Positions 8,603 through 17,159 of a stretch of 64,000 bases of DNA are shown in pieces. The position numbers were made by a program, and so were the translations under genes. Position 1 is the first letter of the stretch. Every line of letters begins with the position of its first letter. Under the pieces are notes generated by a model. The model was not told where the DNA came from. It saw nothing but the letters and a program-made list of their open reading frames with translations, and did not search any database. The DNA is from CAVPDE01 sp964580575 (GTDB lineage Bacteria; Desulfobacterota; DSM-4660; Desulfatiglandales; HGW-15), in assembly GCA_964580575.1 (NCBI GenBank), contig CAZOLJ010000015.1, positions 1 to 64,000 on the forward strand, given 5' to 3'.

Positions 8603-9166
8603 CTAAATCACCATCAGGAAAGCATAGCGGTTCATCGCCTGAGCGTAATTCGTGAGAGGCTCGATGGGGAAGCCGTACTTTTTCACGGTAGAATAAACAT
8701 CAACGGCCATGGACTCAGGCGAGGGTCTCGCGGTTCTCGGCACTTTGCATTTGCCCCGCTCCCCTGAACATTCCGCACAAAGACTGCAGCTGTCCATGAA
8801 GAGCATAAAGGCTTTTTCAAATCCGGAGAGAAACACGTCCCTTTCGAGCTTGGACAGTTTCATGTTGACTCCCCTGGACCAGGCATGCCGGTCTTCAGGC
8901 TTTTTGACCTTTTTCGGAAAATGGAGAACGGCGGCCTCAGAATACTCCTTGAAAAACCTTTCGCACTCCGCAACCGACGGGGTGTTCGGCGGGCACGTGG
9001 CATTGCGGCCGTATTCCCCGCACCCGAAGGTGCACTTCATCCTCACCCACTGCGAGACAACGATGTCCCTCGGATCGATCCATTTGAAGTCTGAGATGCC
9101 GTGCTCCTGAAACAGCGCCTCCAGTTCTTTCCTTTTTTTCTTTCCTAACGCCTTTCTCTTTGCCAT
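8603..9166 (-). CDS. DUF2284 predicted metal-binding protein
   Basis: 187 residues with the cysteine pattern of DUF2284: RMKCTFGCGEYGRNATCPP near residue 43-61, then DSCSLCAECSGERGKC around 125-140. These small cytosolic proteins of anaerobes are predicted to bind metal or an iron-sulfur centre through the conserved cysteines; no reaction has been assigned to the family as far as I know. The N-terminus is strongly basic (KRKALGKKKRKE). A clear AAGGAG lies ten bases before the ATG. Neighbours are unrelated, so context does not suggest a pathway. Bases 9167-9400 before the divergent gene hold no other recognisable feature. Confidence 0.85.
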   Translation of the reverse strand: MAKRKALGKKKRKELEALFQEHGISDFKWIDPRDIVVSQWVRMKCTFGCGEYGRNATCPPNTPSVAECERFFKEYSEAAVLHFPKKVKKPEDRHAWSRGVNMKLSKLERDVFLSGFEKAFMLFMDSCSLCAECSGERGKCKVPRTARPSPESMAVDVYSTVKKYGFPIEPLTNYAQAMNRYAFLMVI

Positions 9167-9400
9167 GTCTCACGCTCCTTTCTTTCAGAGAAAGCCCAGC
9201 CGCCTTATGGCACAGAGCAATCTACTCGATGGGCAGCCCCTTGAGCAAGAGAGAATTCGAGGGCACGCGTCCGTAGCGAAGGGTCCGTGCATCGACCGGG
9301 CAGATCTTTTGCAAAGGATGGACTTTGGCGTCTATACGGCTTAATATGGTTTAGCGCTGAAAAACGCTGTCACTTAGCATGGGAATACGGAGGAGCTCGC

Positions 9401-10012
9401 TTGCGAATACTCACCGTCTCAGATCGAGTCGAGCCGGTCCTCAATGACCGGGAGTCGCCGTCTCGTTTCCCTGGGGTGGAATTGATCCTGTCCTGTGGAG
9501 ATGTGCCTCCTGAGTACCTTTCCTTCTTGAGGGGGATCTTCGGGGTGCCCCTTTACTATGTCTTAGGAAACCACGATATCCGCCACGACTCAAAGCCGCC
9601 GGAGGGGTGCATCAATCTCAACCGGGAACTTGTGTCGTTCAAGGGCGCGAAGATGCTGGGATTGGAAGGATCCCGCTGGTACAACGGCGGCCCTTATCAG
9701 TACACGGAGCGGCAAATGAAATGGACCGTGACGGCGCTCAGGCCGACCCTGTGGAGGCGGGGAGGCGTGGACCTTGTGCTGACTCATGCACCGCCCCGCT
9801 ATGTTCAGGACGCGGAAGATCCCTGCCACAGGGGATTCAGGAGTTTTCGGTGGCTCATTGACAAGTATTCCCCCCGGTATTTTGTCCACGGCCACATTCA
9901 CGGCTTTTTCTCCGATCCCTCCCAGCGAGTGACCGTCATCAACAAAACCAGGGTGATCAACAGCTATGGGCACTTCATTTTCGACATCGAACCTGGGGCG
10001 ATGGCTCAGTAA
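9401..10012 (+). CDS. Metallophosphoesterase-like protein lacking the first metal motif
   Basis: About 203 residues of the calcineurin-like phosphoesterase fold. The TTG start at 9401 is chosen because GGAGGAG lies six bases upstream and it begins at the first beta strand (RILTVSD); the frame is open to an ATG at 9287, but that part has no family similarity. Motifs present are LSCGD (D34), LGNHD (58-60), LTHAPP and HGHIHG. The usual first D-x-H is SDRV here, so a metal-ligand His is missing, and catalysis may be altered or lost. The 3' end overlaps the ParB-AsnC hybrid gene by 47 bases, implying tight coupling. Confidence 0.75.
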   Translation: MRILTVSDRVEPVLNDRESPSRFPGVELILSCGDVPPEYLSFLRGIFGVPLYYVLGNHDIRHDSKPPEGCINLNRELVSFKGAKMLGLEGSRWYNGGPYQYTERQMKWTVTALRPTLWRRGGVDLVLTHAPPRYVQDAEDPCHRGFRSFRWLIDKYSPRYFVHGHIHGFFSDPSQRVTVINKTRVINSYGHFIFDIEPGAMAQ

Positions 10013-11075
10013 GGTTTTCGGGCCGAAGAGACGCTCAAAGGCCGAGGAGATCAAATCCTTCCGGGAGAACCTGCAGGAGGACGAGGCATTTGATACCAGA
10101 GACTTGGGCACCCGGCCGGTCCGCCTTGAAAAGATCGTCGGGAGTGTGGGGAGGTATCACGATTTTGACAGCACTTTCCAGTTGAAAGACCATCTGCCCC
10201 ATGAAAGGCTGGAGAGTGTCAAGAAAATGATGCGGGAGGGAAAGCCCCTCCCTCCGGTCGAGCTTTACCAGTTCAGGGACGAGTACTACGTCCTCGACGG
10301 TCACCACCGGGTTTCGGCGGCGAAAGAATTTGGCTACGGAGAGATCGAAGCCCGCATCGTGCAGGTGATTCAGGCCGATGACACCTTGGAAAACACGCTC
10401 TATCGGGAAAGGGGGGATTTCAATGAAAAGGCAAAGCTTCCGGAACTCATCGAACTCACAGAAGTAGGGCGATACGGCCATTTGGAGCAACAGATTCTCA
10501 AGCACCGGGGCTTTCTGGAGCAGGAGAGGAGGTCGCCCGTTTCGTTCCAGGGTGCCGCTCTGGACTGGTACAAAACCATTTACTTGCCTCTCGTGGCGGC
10601 AATCAAGAAAGGGAACCTCATCGAATCATTCCCCAACCGCACCCTGGCCGACCTTTACGTGTACATTTCATGGCACCAGTGGGAAAAGGGATCGACCCGC
10701 AAGTACGGGATTGGCATCGACCACTTGATTCCAAAAGATATGGAGGCGTTCCGAAAAAAAATGTCCGAAAAAAAGGGGCAGGAATACCCGGAAATGAAAA
10801 GGGAGATCACAGCCTTTGTCCTGATGAATGTTTCGGCCAAGCGGGAGTACAAGATCATAGACAAGCTCTACGAGCTGGAAGAGGTTCGGGAAATCCACTC
10901 GGTTCACGGGGAATTCGACGTCATCGCCAAGATCGTCCTCACCCGTGATCTGCTCGCCTCGGATGCGGAGACCATCGGCCAATTCGTTCATAACCAGGTA
11001 AGGCAAGTGCCAGGCGTGGTGAGCACCCAGACGCTCATTCCCGGGACCTCTAAAATCAAGAAGGAGTCGACCTGA
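9966..11075 (+). CDS. ParB-like N-terminal domain fused to AsnC/Lrp effector domain
   Basis: 369 residues. Residues about 45-135 form a ParB/sulfiredoxin-like fold with the signature LDGHHRVSAAKEFGY (D111-R115). The middle (about 150-275) is a helical region with an aromatic-rich segment that I cannot assign. Residues about 282-365 are a RAM-type AsnC ligand-binding domain (REITAFVLMNVSAKREY, VHGEFDVIAKI, QVPGVVSTQTLI). There is no helix-turn-helix of the AsnC kind. The start at 9966 lies inside the phosphoesterase gene, and a later start is possible. A nucleotide- or amino-acid-responsive switch acting with the phosphoesterase is a reasonable but untested inference. Confidence 0.75.
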   Translation: MGTSFSTSNLGRWLSKVFGPKRRSKAEEIKSFRENLQEDEAFDTRDLGTRPVRLEKIVGSVGRYHDFDSTFQLKDHLPHERLESVKKMMREGKPLPPVELYQFRDEYYVLDGHHRVSAAKEFGYGEIEARIVQVIQADDTLENTLYRERGDFNEKAKLPELIELTEVGRYGHLEQQILKHRGFLEQERRSPVSFQGAALDWYKTIYLPLVAAIKKGNLIESFPNRTLADLYVYISWHQWEKGSTRKYGIGIDHLIPKDMEAFRKKMSEKKGQEYPEMKREITAFVLMNVSAKREYKIIDKLYELEEVREIHSVHGEFDVIAKIVLTRDLLASDAETIGQFVHNQVRQVPGVVSTQTLIPGTSKIKKEST

Positions 11076-11186
11076 CGACATCACGGCGCAGCGTAGCCGC
11101 AACAAGGACCTCCTTTGCACTCACCTTATCTCTCTCCTCCGCCGTCGGGCATGATCGTGGGAGAAGAGCTTCAACCTGGATGGTTC

Positions 11187-12143
11187 TCAGTTTCTCGGGT
11201 GATGACACTCCACGAGGTGGCCGTTTTCACGGGTGGGTTCGGGCGGGACCTCCCGGCAGACTTGGATCGCTTCGGGGCAGCGGGGATGGAAGGTGCACCC
11301 AGGCGGGGGATCGATGGGATTGGGATAGACGATGCCGAGGTGTGTTTCGGGAAGCCCGAGCCCGGGCTCGGGGGTGAGGACGGAAGCGAGCAAGGCCCGG
11401 GTGTAAGGATGTCGGGGGTTTCCGAAGATCGCCCGTGTTTCCGCCTCTTCGACGATCCGTCCCAGGTACATGACCGCCACCCGGGAGGCCATGTGCTCGA
11501 CAACGGCAAGGTTGTGGCTGATCAGGAGGTAGGTGAGGCCGAAGTCCTTGCGCAGATCCATGAGGAGGTTCAGAATCTGGGACTGAACCGACACGTCCAG
11601 GGCCGAGGTCGGTTCATCGCAGATGACGATTTCGGGCCGCATGATCAAAGCCCTCGCGACGGCCACGCGTTGTCGCTGGCCGCCTGAAAGCTGGTTCGGA
11701 AAACTGTTCTTGAGCCGGGGGACAAGCCCGACGATTTCCATGATTTCCTCAACCCGTCCCTTCCACGATCCGGGGTCTCCAACCTTGTGAACCCTGAGCG
11801 GAAGGGAGATGATGGATCTCACCGATTTACGCGGGTTGAGGGAAGCGTAGGGATCCTGAAAAACCGGTTGAATCCTGCGGGCAAGCTCGGTGCGGCTAAT
11901 TGCGGACACATGCTTCCCGTCGAGGAGGATGCTGCCGCCCGTCATTTCCTCCAGCCTGAGAATCAGTTTCGCGATCGTGCTTTTTCCGCACCCGGACTCT
12001 CCCACCAGTCCGAGGACCTGACCCTTTTCCACGGACAGGCTCACGCCGTTTACCGCTCTGAGGGGGCGCTTGCCCTTGAGGAGCCCCATGCCCACCCTGT
12101 AGGTCTTGGTGAGGTTCCGGATCTTCAAGACAGGTTTGCTCAC
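11187..12143 (-). CDS. dppF: Dipeptide/oligopeptide ABC transporter ATP-binding protein (DppF/OppF type)
   Basis: 318 residues from a GTG at 12143. Walker A is VGESGCGKST, the ABC signature LSGGQRQRVAVARAL, and Walker B IVICDEPTSAL. The H-loop is LLISHNL, and the oligopeptide-family C-terminal extension (HPYTRALLASV, CTFHPRCP) is complete. It would energise peptide or nickel-type import at the inner membrane together with a second ATPase and two permeases. The start is set by GAGGGAGG five bases upstream and a four-base GTGA overlap with the preceding gene, so it is the last gene of the operon. It is the only dpp gene here that looks intact; its partners are chimeric, so transport is doubtful. 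Confidence 0.9.
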   Translation of the reverse strand: MSKPVLKIRNLTKTYRVGMGLLKGKRPLRAVNGVSLSVEKGQVLGLVGESGCGKSTIAKLILRLEEMTGGSILLDGKHVSAISRTELARRIQPVFQDPYASLNPRKSVRSIISLPLRVHKVGDPGSWKGRVEEIMEIVGLVPRLKNSFPNQLSGGQRQRVAVARALIMRPEIVICDEPTSALDVSVQSQILNLLMDLRKDFGLTYLLISHNLAVVEHMASRVAVMYLGRIVEEAETRAIFGNPRHPYTRALLASVLTPEPGLGLPETHLGIVYPNPIDPPPGCTFHPRCPEAIQVCREVPPEPTRENGHLVECHHPRN

Positions 12144-13270
12144 GTCGACCTCCCTCTGAGGTTCTGCGCGCAGGTCTCGGGACTCAGGAGACACCGGTAG
12201 GCCCGGTCGTTCGATATCTCCCGAAGCACAACGTTTTCCGCCGCGCAGGCGTTGGAAAGGAACGCACAGCGATTGCGAAAGGCGCATCCCTTCAGATCCC
12301 CGATAGGCGTTGGAACGACCCCCGGAATGGAGCCCAGGTGCTCTCCGGGTTTGGTTTTTCCAGGGATGGGAATACAGCCCAGAAGTCCCTGGGTGTAAGG
12401 GTGGAGAGGGTTGTCGAAAATCTGGAGCGCTTCACCCGATTCCACGACCTCGCCGCAGTACATGACGTTGACCCAATCCGCCACCCTCGCGACGATGCCG
12501 AGATCGTGGGTGATCAGGAGCAGTCCCATCTGAAACTCTTTCTGGAGCGAGGCGAGGAGGGAGAGGGCTGCTTCCAGAAGCACGGCATGGGCGATTTCCA
12601 GCGTGGCGATGACGATCAGGTTGTTGAGGACGTTGGGCATCAACTCGGTGAAGAGGATCCGGGGCGTGGAGCAGCCGATGGCCTTGGCCGCGCTGATGTA
12701 GTCGCTGGAGCGGATCTGCTGGGTCGAGGAGCGCATGACCACGGCGAAGCGGTCCCAGATGAGCAGACCCAGGACCAGGATGATGACCTTGAGTGACCCT
12801 CCGATCAGGGCGACGACAGCAAGGGCGACCAGGACAACAGGCATGGACAGACGGGTGGTGATCAGGAAACTCACGACCATGTCGACCCGGCCCCCGAAGT
12901 ACCCGGCAACGATGCCCAGGGAGACACCGATCAACCCCGAAAGGATCATGGCGGAGACCCCGATGAGGAGGGAGATGCGGGCGCCGTAAATGAGGCGGCT
13001 TAGATAGTCCCGCCCCAGGTTGTCGGTCCCCATCGGGTGGGCCCACGTCCCCTTCTCGTGCCAGATCGGATCCACCAGGCGGTTCCCCAGATCCTGGCGA
13101 TAAGGGTCATGGGGGGCCAGCGCAGGGGCAAGAAGTGCCACGAGAAGAAGGAAGCAAAGGACCCCGGCGCCGATCATGAAGCCCTTGTGGGCCAGGGTGC
13201 GCCGGCGAAGAATCTCTCCCGGGGACGGGAATTCGACCTCTTGAATGTGTCCTGCGGCTTGCTCGGACAT
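12140..13270 (-). pseudogene. In-frame chimera: DppC permease N-terminus joined to DppD ATPase C-terminus
   Basis: Residues 1 to about 240 are a DppC-type permease: an N-terminal transmembrane helix, then HPMGTDNLGRDYLSR, the inner-membrane helices, and the EAA-type loop AAKAIGCSTPRILFTEL up to LLEAALSLLA. From LQKEFQMGLLLITHDLG onward it is the C-terminal part of the first ATPase (DppD): the H-loop ITHDLGIVA, HPYTQGLLGCIP and CAFRNRC. The Walker A, ABC signature and Walker B motifs of the ATPase, and the last permease helix, are absent. The join stays in frame. It starts seven bases after the preceding chimera's stop. Neither function should work. Confidence 0.85.
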
Positions 13271-13277
13271 GGCTTTA

Positions 13278-14636
13278 TCACCCGACCCGGATGCGGGGAT
13301 CCAGAAACGCGTTGAGAAGATCGGCCAGAAACGTCAAAACCACGTAAAACATAGACACCAGGAGCACGATGGCCTGAACCATGGGGAGGTCGGCCCGGGC
13401 AATGGACTCGTAGCCGAGGAATCCTACGCCGTTGATGGCAAAAATCGTTTCGATGACCAGCGAGCCTCCCAGCATGGCCTTGATGCCCACGGCCTGGAGA
13501 TAGCCCACCATGGCCTCTCCGTACTGGCGGTCCCGGTACCCGTAGAAGTCTACCTCGAAGCCGTTGGGATAGCCGGCCTCCGCGAGAAGTTTCTTTGCCT
13601 TTTCGGGATTGAACTCGTACTTCATCACGTCATCGGTGCAACCGAACTGGGAAGGAAAACAGGCGGCGTGAACCACGCGGGACTCGCCGCCCACGAGGTT
13701 CCTGCTGATGGCCTCCCGATCGATGGCGTAATTCACGGCCCTCCGCACCCTCAGATCCTTGAACGGGGTGTCTCCCGCTCGGCCCGTGACATCCATCTGG
13801 AGGAAGGCGATGCGCATGTCCTCACCCCTCAGCACGTTGATCCCCTTTCCCTTTTCAAGGTTGGCCGCCTGTTCCGGGGTCAGCATGTAGATCCAGTCGA
13901 GCCCGCCGGTCATCAACTCGGCCATCTGGGTGGTCATCTCCGGGATGGTCCGCTGGACCAGTTTGCCGATGGCGGGCTGTCCCTTGGGGCTGTCCTTGAA
14001 ATAGTTCTCGTTCTTCACGAAAACGATCCTCTTGCCCGGCTCGATTTCCTTGACCTTGTAAGGGCCGGTGCCGACGGGCTTCTGCCCGAAGCCCTTCGGC
14101 CCGACCTTGGCGTAGTACTCGTTCGGGTAGATGGGAACGTTGCCTCCAAGGTATTCGAGGGCGGCCGGGAAGGGCTTCTTGAGATAGAGCTTCACCTTGT
14201 AGGGGTCGAGTTTCTCCGCCTTCGCCATCCAGTCCACGTTCTGCTGGACGAGCACCTTGTTTTCAGGGTTCGTCACATAGTTGATGGTGTAGACCACATC
14301 GTCGGCGTCGAACGCCTCACCGTTGTGGAAGGTGATGCCCTGCCGGAGTTCAAACTCCATGGTCGTGGCGTCGATCCACTTGTAGGACTTGGCCAGAAGG
14401 GGCTTGTACTCATAGGTGACAGGGTCACGGAAGATCAGATCGTCGAAGATGTGGTGGCTGACGATCATCCCTTCCCGGGCCGTGTTGTAATACCGGTCCA
14501 TGGTTTCAAGTTCCTTGGTCCACGCAAAGTTCAGGGTGTCGTCCTTCTTGCCGGCCCCGGCGGTGGACAAAAAAGACGCCCAACAAATGACGACGAGAGC
14601 GCATGCAAAAATGGTCGACAGAATCCTTCTACACAT
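13278..14636 (-). pseudogene. In-frame chimera: peptide-binding protein (DppA type) joined to DppB permease C-terminus
   Basis: Starts at ATG 14636 with GGAGGG ten bases upstream and a signal peptide (RRILSTIFACALVVICW). Residues about 30-385 are family-5 solute-binding protein: DTLNFAWTKELETMD, ITFHNGEAFDADDVVYTI, VRRAVNYAIDREAI and KAKKLLAEAGYPNG. After YLQAVGIKA the sequence becomes MLGGSLVIETIFAINGVG and the last helices of a DppB-type permease, ending in DPRIRVG. The C-terminal lobe of the binding protein and most of DppB are gone. The exported product would have a C-terminal membrane anchor, so a tethered binding domain is conceivable but unlikely to support import. Confidence 0.85.
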
Positions 14637-14911
14637 GGCCGTACCCTCCTTCGTTGGCATGACAGAGCATTCCTTGGCGTCGCCCACGCAAAGTGCCAGC
14701 GCATCCCCCTTGAAACACCCAGAATAAAACCATGAAGGTTTACTCGCTTTCCCTTCCCTGTTGAGGCGTCGGAAGGTCGCTCCGAGCAAAGACACCGCGC
14801 GAAACAAAAATTTCAAAGCAATTGTTTATGAACCGAATATTTCAGCCGGTACCATTCCCTGTGGGCACGTGTCAACAAAAAAGAGTTTTCCACCGCGAAA
14901 AAATTCCGGGT

Positions 14912-16093
14912 TCACTTCGAGCCGGCCCCAAGGTAGCGCCTGACGGCCTCGTAGAAAACGTTTGCTCCGATTTCGAGGACTCTTTCATCGATGTCAAAGT
15001 AGGGGGAGTGGAGGGGATGCGCCCCCCCCTGCTCCCTGTTGGAACAGCCCAGACGCATGATTGCGCTGGGGCGCTGCAGTGCGAAATAGGCGAAATCCTC
15101 GGAGGCCATGACAGGGGGCAGGTAAGCAACGTTGGCCTTCCCCAAGACATCCATGGACGTTTCATAAAGCAATCTGGCCACGGTTTCATCGTTCACGCAG
15201 AGAGGGCATCCTTCACGAAGCTGGAACCGTGTGTTGACCAGAAAGGTCGGTTCCAGTCCTTCAGCGATCTGCCTCAGCCGTTCGATAACGCGCGCCCGAA
15301 CCTCGCCTGAGAGGGCTCGCACGGTGCCCTCGAGGTAGGCGAACTCCGGGATGACATTGGGTGCGTCGCCGGCTGTGAACTTTCCGACGGTCACGGCGGC
15401 CGCCTCAGTAGGCTTGACGTTCCTCGCCGCGATGCTCTGCACGGCCGTGACAAAGGAAGCCCCGGCCACGACAGGATCGATGCCCTCCTCCGGCCGGGCC
15501 CCGTGAGCGCCCTTTCCCCGGATGGCCAGTTCGAAGACATCGGAGGAGGCGTAGCCCAGGCCTTGGAACACGCCCACCCTCCCTACGGCGAGGTCGGTCG
15601 ACATGTGTCCGGCGATGATGCAATCGACCCCGGGGTTGTCCAGAACCCCCCTTTCAATCATGGCCTTTGCACCCGAGCCCCTCTCCTCTGCGGGCTGAAA
15701 AAGAAACTTCACGTGGCCTCGAAGAGAGGATCCGAATCCGGTGTCCTGGATTTTCCTGGCGACCCCAAGCATGATGGCAGTGTTGGCATCGTGCCCGCAG
15801 GCGTGCATCACGCCGGGATGTCGCGACTTGTAGGGCACCTCATTCAACTCGGCAATGGGCAGGGCGTCGATGTCCGCCCGGAGCGCGATGGTCGGCCCTT
15901 CTCCGGTGCCGCTGATCAGACCCACGGCTCCGGTCGTGCCCGGAAAGGTTTGCACCGGGATGCGGGCGTCGGAAAGGATTTCGACGATTTTTTCGGTGGT
16001 CTTGATTTCCTCGTGGGCGGTCTCCGGGTGCGCGTGGAGGTACCGCCGCACATCCACAAGCCATTGAGAAAATCCGGGATGCGACTCAGGCAT
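14912..16093 (-). CDS. M20 family amidohydrolase (N-acyl amino acid/peptide hydrolase)
   Basis: 393 residues of the M20D (hippurate hydrolase/IAA-amino acid hydrolase) type. Metal ligands lie in MHACGHDANTAIM and the catalytic Glu in FLFQPAEERGSG. The small dimerisation domain follows (about 185-295), and the last ligand His is in GAHPLHSPYF. It should hydrolyse N-acyl amino acids or short peptides in the cytosol. AAAGGAGG stands upstream of the ATG. It reads away from the RpiR regulator, sharing a 109-base divergent promoter region that carries a 16-bp palindrome. With the racemase-like gene it suggests use of N-acylated or D-amino acids. The 275 bases before the dppA chimera hold TGAAAT-like half sites but no gene. 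Confidence 0.9.
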   Translation of the reverse strand: MPESHPGFSQWLVDVRRYLHAHPETAHEEIKTTEKIVEILSDARIPVQTFPGTTGAVGLISGTGEGPTIALRADIDALPIAELNEVPYKSRHPGVMHACGHDANTAIMLGVARKIQDTGFGSSLRGHVKFLFQPAEERGSGAKAMIERGVLDNPGVDCIIAGHMSTDLAVGRVGVFQGLGYASSDVFELAIRGKGAHGARPEEGIDPVVAGASFVTAVQSIAARNVKPTEAAAVTVGKFTAGDAPNVIPEFAYLEGTVRALSGEVRARVIERLRQIAEGLEPTFLVNTRFQLREGCPLCVNDETVARLLYETSMDVLGKANVAYLPPVMASEDFAYFALQRPSAIMRLGCSNREQGGAHPLHSPYFDIDERVLEIGANVFYEAVRRYLGAGSK

Positions 16094-16153
16094 ACGGGGC
16101 TAGGACCTCCTTTTTTCTGTTGACACGTCGTCCCGAAGGGGGTGTAATGAGGG

Positions 16154-16169
16154 TGAAATATATATTTCA
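16154..16169. promoter_or_regulatory. 16-bp palindrome in the M20/RpiR divergent promoter
   Basis: TGAAATATATATTTCA is a perfect palindrome midway between the divergent starts at 16093 and 16203. It is A+T-rich in an otherwise G+C-rich region. Related half sites occur upstream of the dppA chimera, near 14806-14814 (AAATTTCAAAG) and 14836-14844 (AATATTTCAG). An RpiR-type dimer could bind here and control both sides and the transporter; this is inference. Confidence 0.5.
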
Positions 16170-16202
16170 AAATATTAAGGATTGCAACAATTATTTCACA
16201 CT

Positions 16203-17159
16203 ATGGCGAACCATAAGCTCCTGGATCGTATTCGGGCCCTCCAAAAGCTGACCCCCGGCGAGGCCAAGATCGCCGACTTCCTGTCCCGCCGCTTTCCCGA
16301 GACCGTGTTCGATAATGTGACCACCATCAGCCAGAAGAGCGGTGTGAGCAAGGCCACCGTGGTTCGCTTCATCTCCCGCCTCGGCTACAGCAGCTTCTAC
16401 GAGTTCCGAAATCAGCAGCGGCACGAGGTCGTCTCACGGCTGGAATCCCCAGTCCAGAGGTACAGCCTCAAGAAGAGGCAACTGATGGGGGAAGGGGAGG
16501 ACATTCTCGGCCAGAACTTCGCCTACATCATGAAGAACCTCAGGCACACCCACGCCCGGACCGACCCGAAGACGTTCCGGGAAGTCGCCCGCCTGATCGC
16601 CGATCCCAAGGGGGAACTCTTCATCATGGGGCAGCGCACGTCCTATGCCCTGGCCTACCTTTTCCATGTGCTCCTGGGATATCTGCGACCCAGGATCACC
16701 CTGCTCGATCCCCAGACCTCCGTGCTTCCGGATCGACTCGTCGACGTGACCCCGAAGGACACGCTTTTCGTCATTTCCCATCGCCGCTATGCCACGCTGA
16801 CGCACAAGGTGGCCGAGACCTTTGCAGACGCCGGCGTCAGGATCATCCTGCTCACGGACAGCGAGTTCTCCCCCCTGAGCTCCCTGGCTCACCTTCAGCT
16901 CGTCGTCCCTTCCGAAGGCCTTTCCATTTTCCAGAGCTACTGTGCCGCGTCGGCGCTGCTCGAATCCCTGGTCATCGCAGCCCTCCAGTTTTGCGACGAA
17001 AGGATTTTCGATCGGTCCGAGAAGGCGGAGAAGCTCTACGAGCATTTCGACACCTTTTCCGCAGGGAAGAGGACGACCCCTTCCAGGGCGGAGAAGCTCA
17101 GGGAAAGGATCAAAGGGCAAAGCAGGAAAACAGGGAAGGGAGAAAAGACCGGCGCATGA
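16203..17159 (+). CDS. MurR/RpiR family transcriptional regulator
   Basis: About 318 residues. The N-terminal HTH_6 domain contains LQKLTPGEAKIADFL, ISQKSGVSKATVVRFISRLGY and FYEFR. A SIS (sugar isomerase) domain follows at about 120-260 (ELFIMGQRTSYALAYLF, DTLFVISHRRYA, IILLTDSEFS). The tail is basic and disordered. RpiR proteins sense phosphosugars or amino-sugar derivatives, and several family members control amino-acid catabolism. The start is uncertain: ATG 16203 has no clear ribosome-binding site, and TTG 16182 has AAGG only one base away. The stop overlaps the racemase-like gene by ATGA, so both are co-translated. It is divergent from the M20 gene and likely binds the palindrome at 16154. 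Confidence 0.85.
   Translation: MANHKLLDRIRALQKLTPGEAKIADFLSRRFPETVFDNVTTISQKSGVSKATVVRFISRLGYSSFYEFRNQQRHEVVSRLESPVQRYSLKKRQLMGEGEDILGQNFAYIMKNLRHTHARTDPKTFREVARLIADPKGELFIMGQRTSYALAYLFHVLLGYLRPRITLLDPQTSVLPDRLVDVTPKDTLFVISHRRYATLTHKVAETFADAGVRIILLTDSEFSPLSSLAHLQLVVPSEGLSIFQSYCAASALLESLVIAALQFCDERIFDRSEKAEKLYEHFDTFSAGKRTTPSRAEKLRERIKGQSRKTGKGEKTGA

Noticed and set aside
12140..13270. Novel permease-ATPase fusion transporter
   Set aside because: The ATPase half lacks Walker A, the signature and Walker B, and the permease half lacks its last helix, so a deletion product is the better explanation.
13245..14735. 496-codon plus-strand open frame
   Set aside because: It is antisense to the dppA::dppB chimera, has no recognisable domain and is His/Asp/Leu-rich as shadow frames are.
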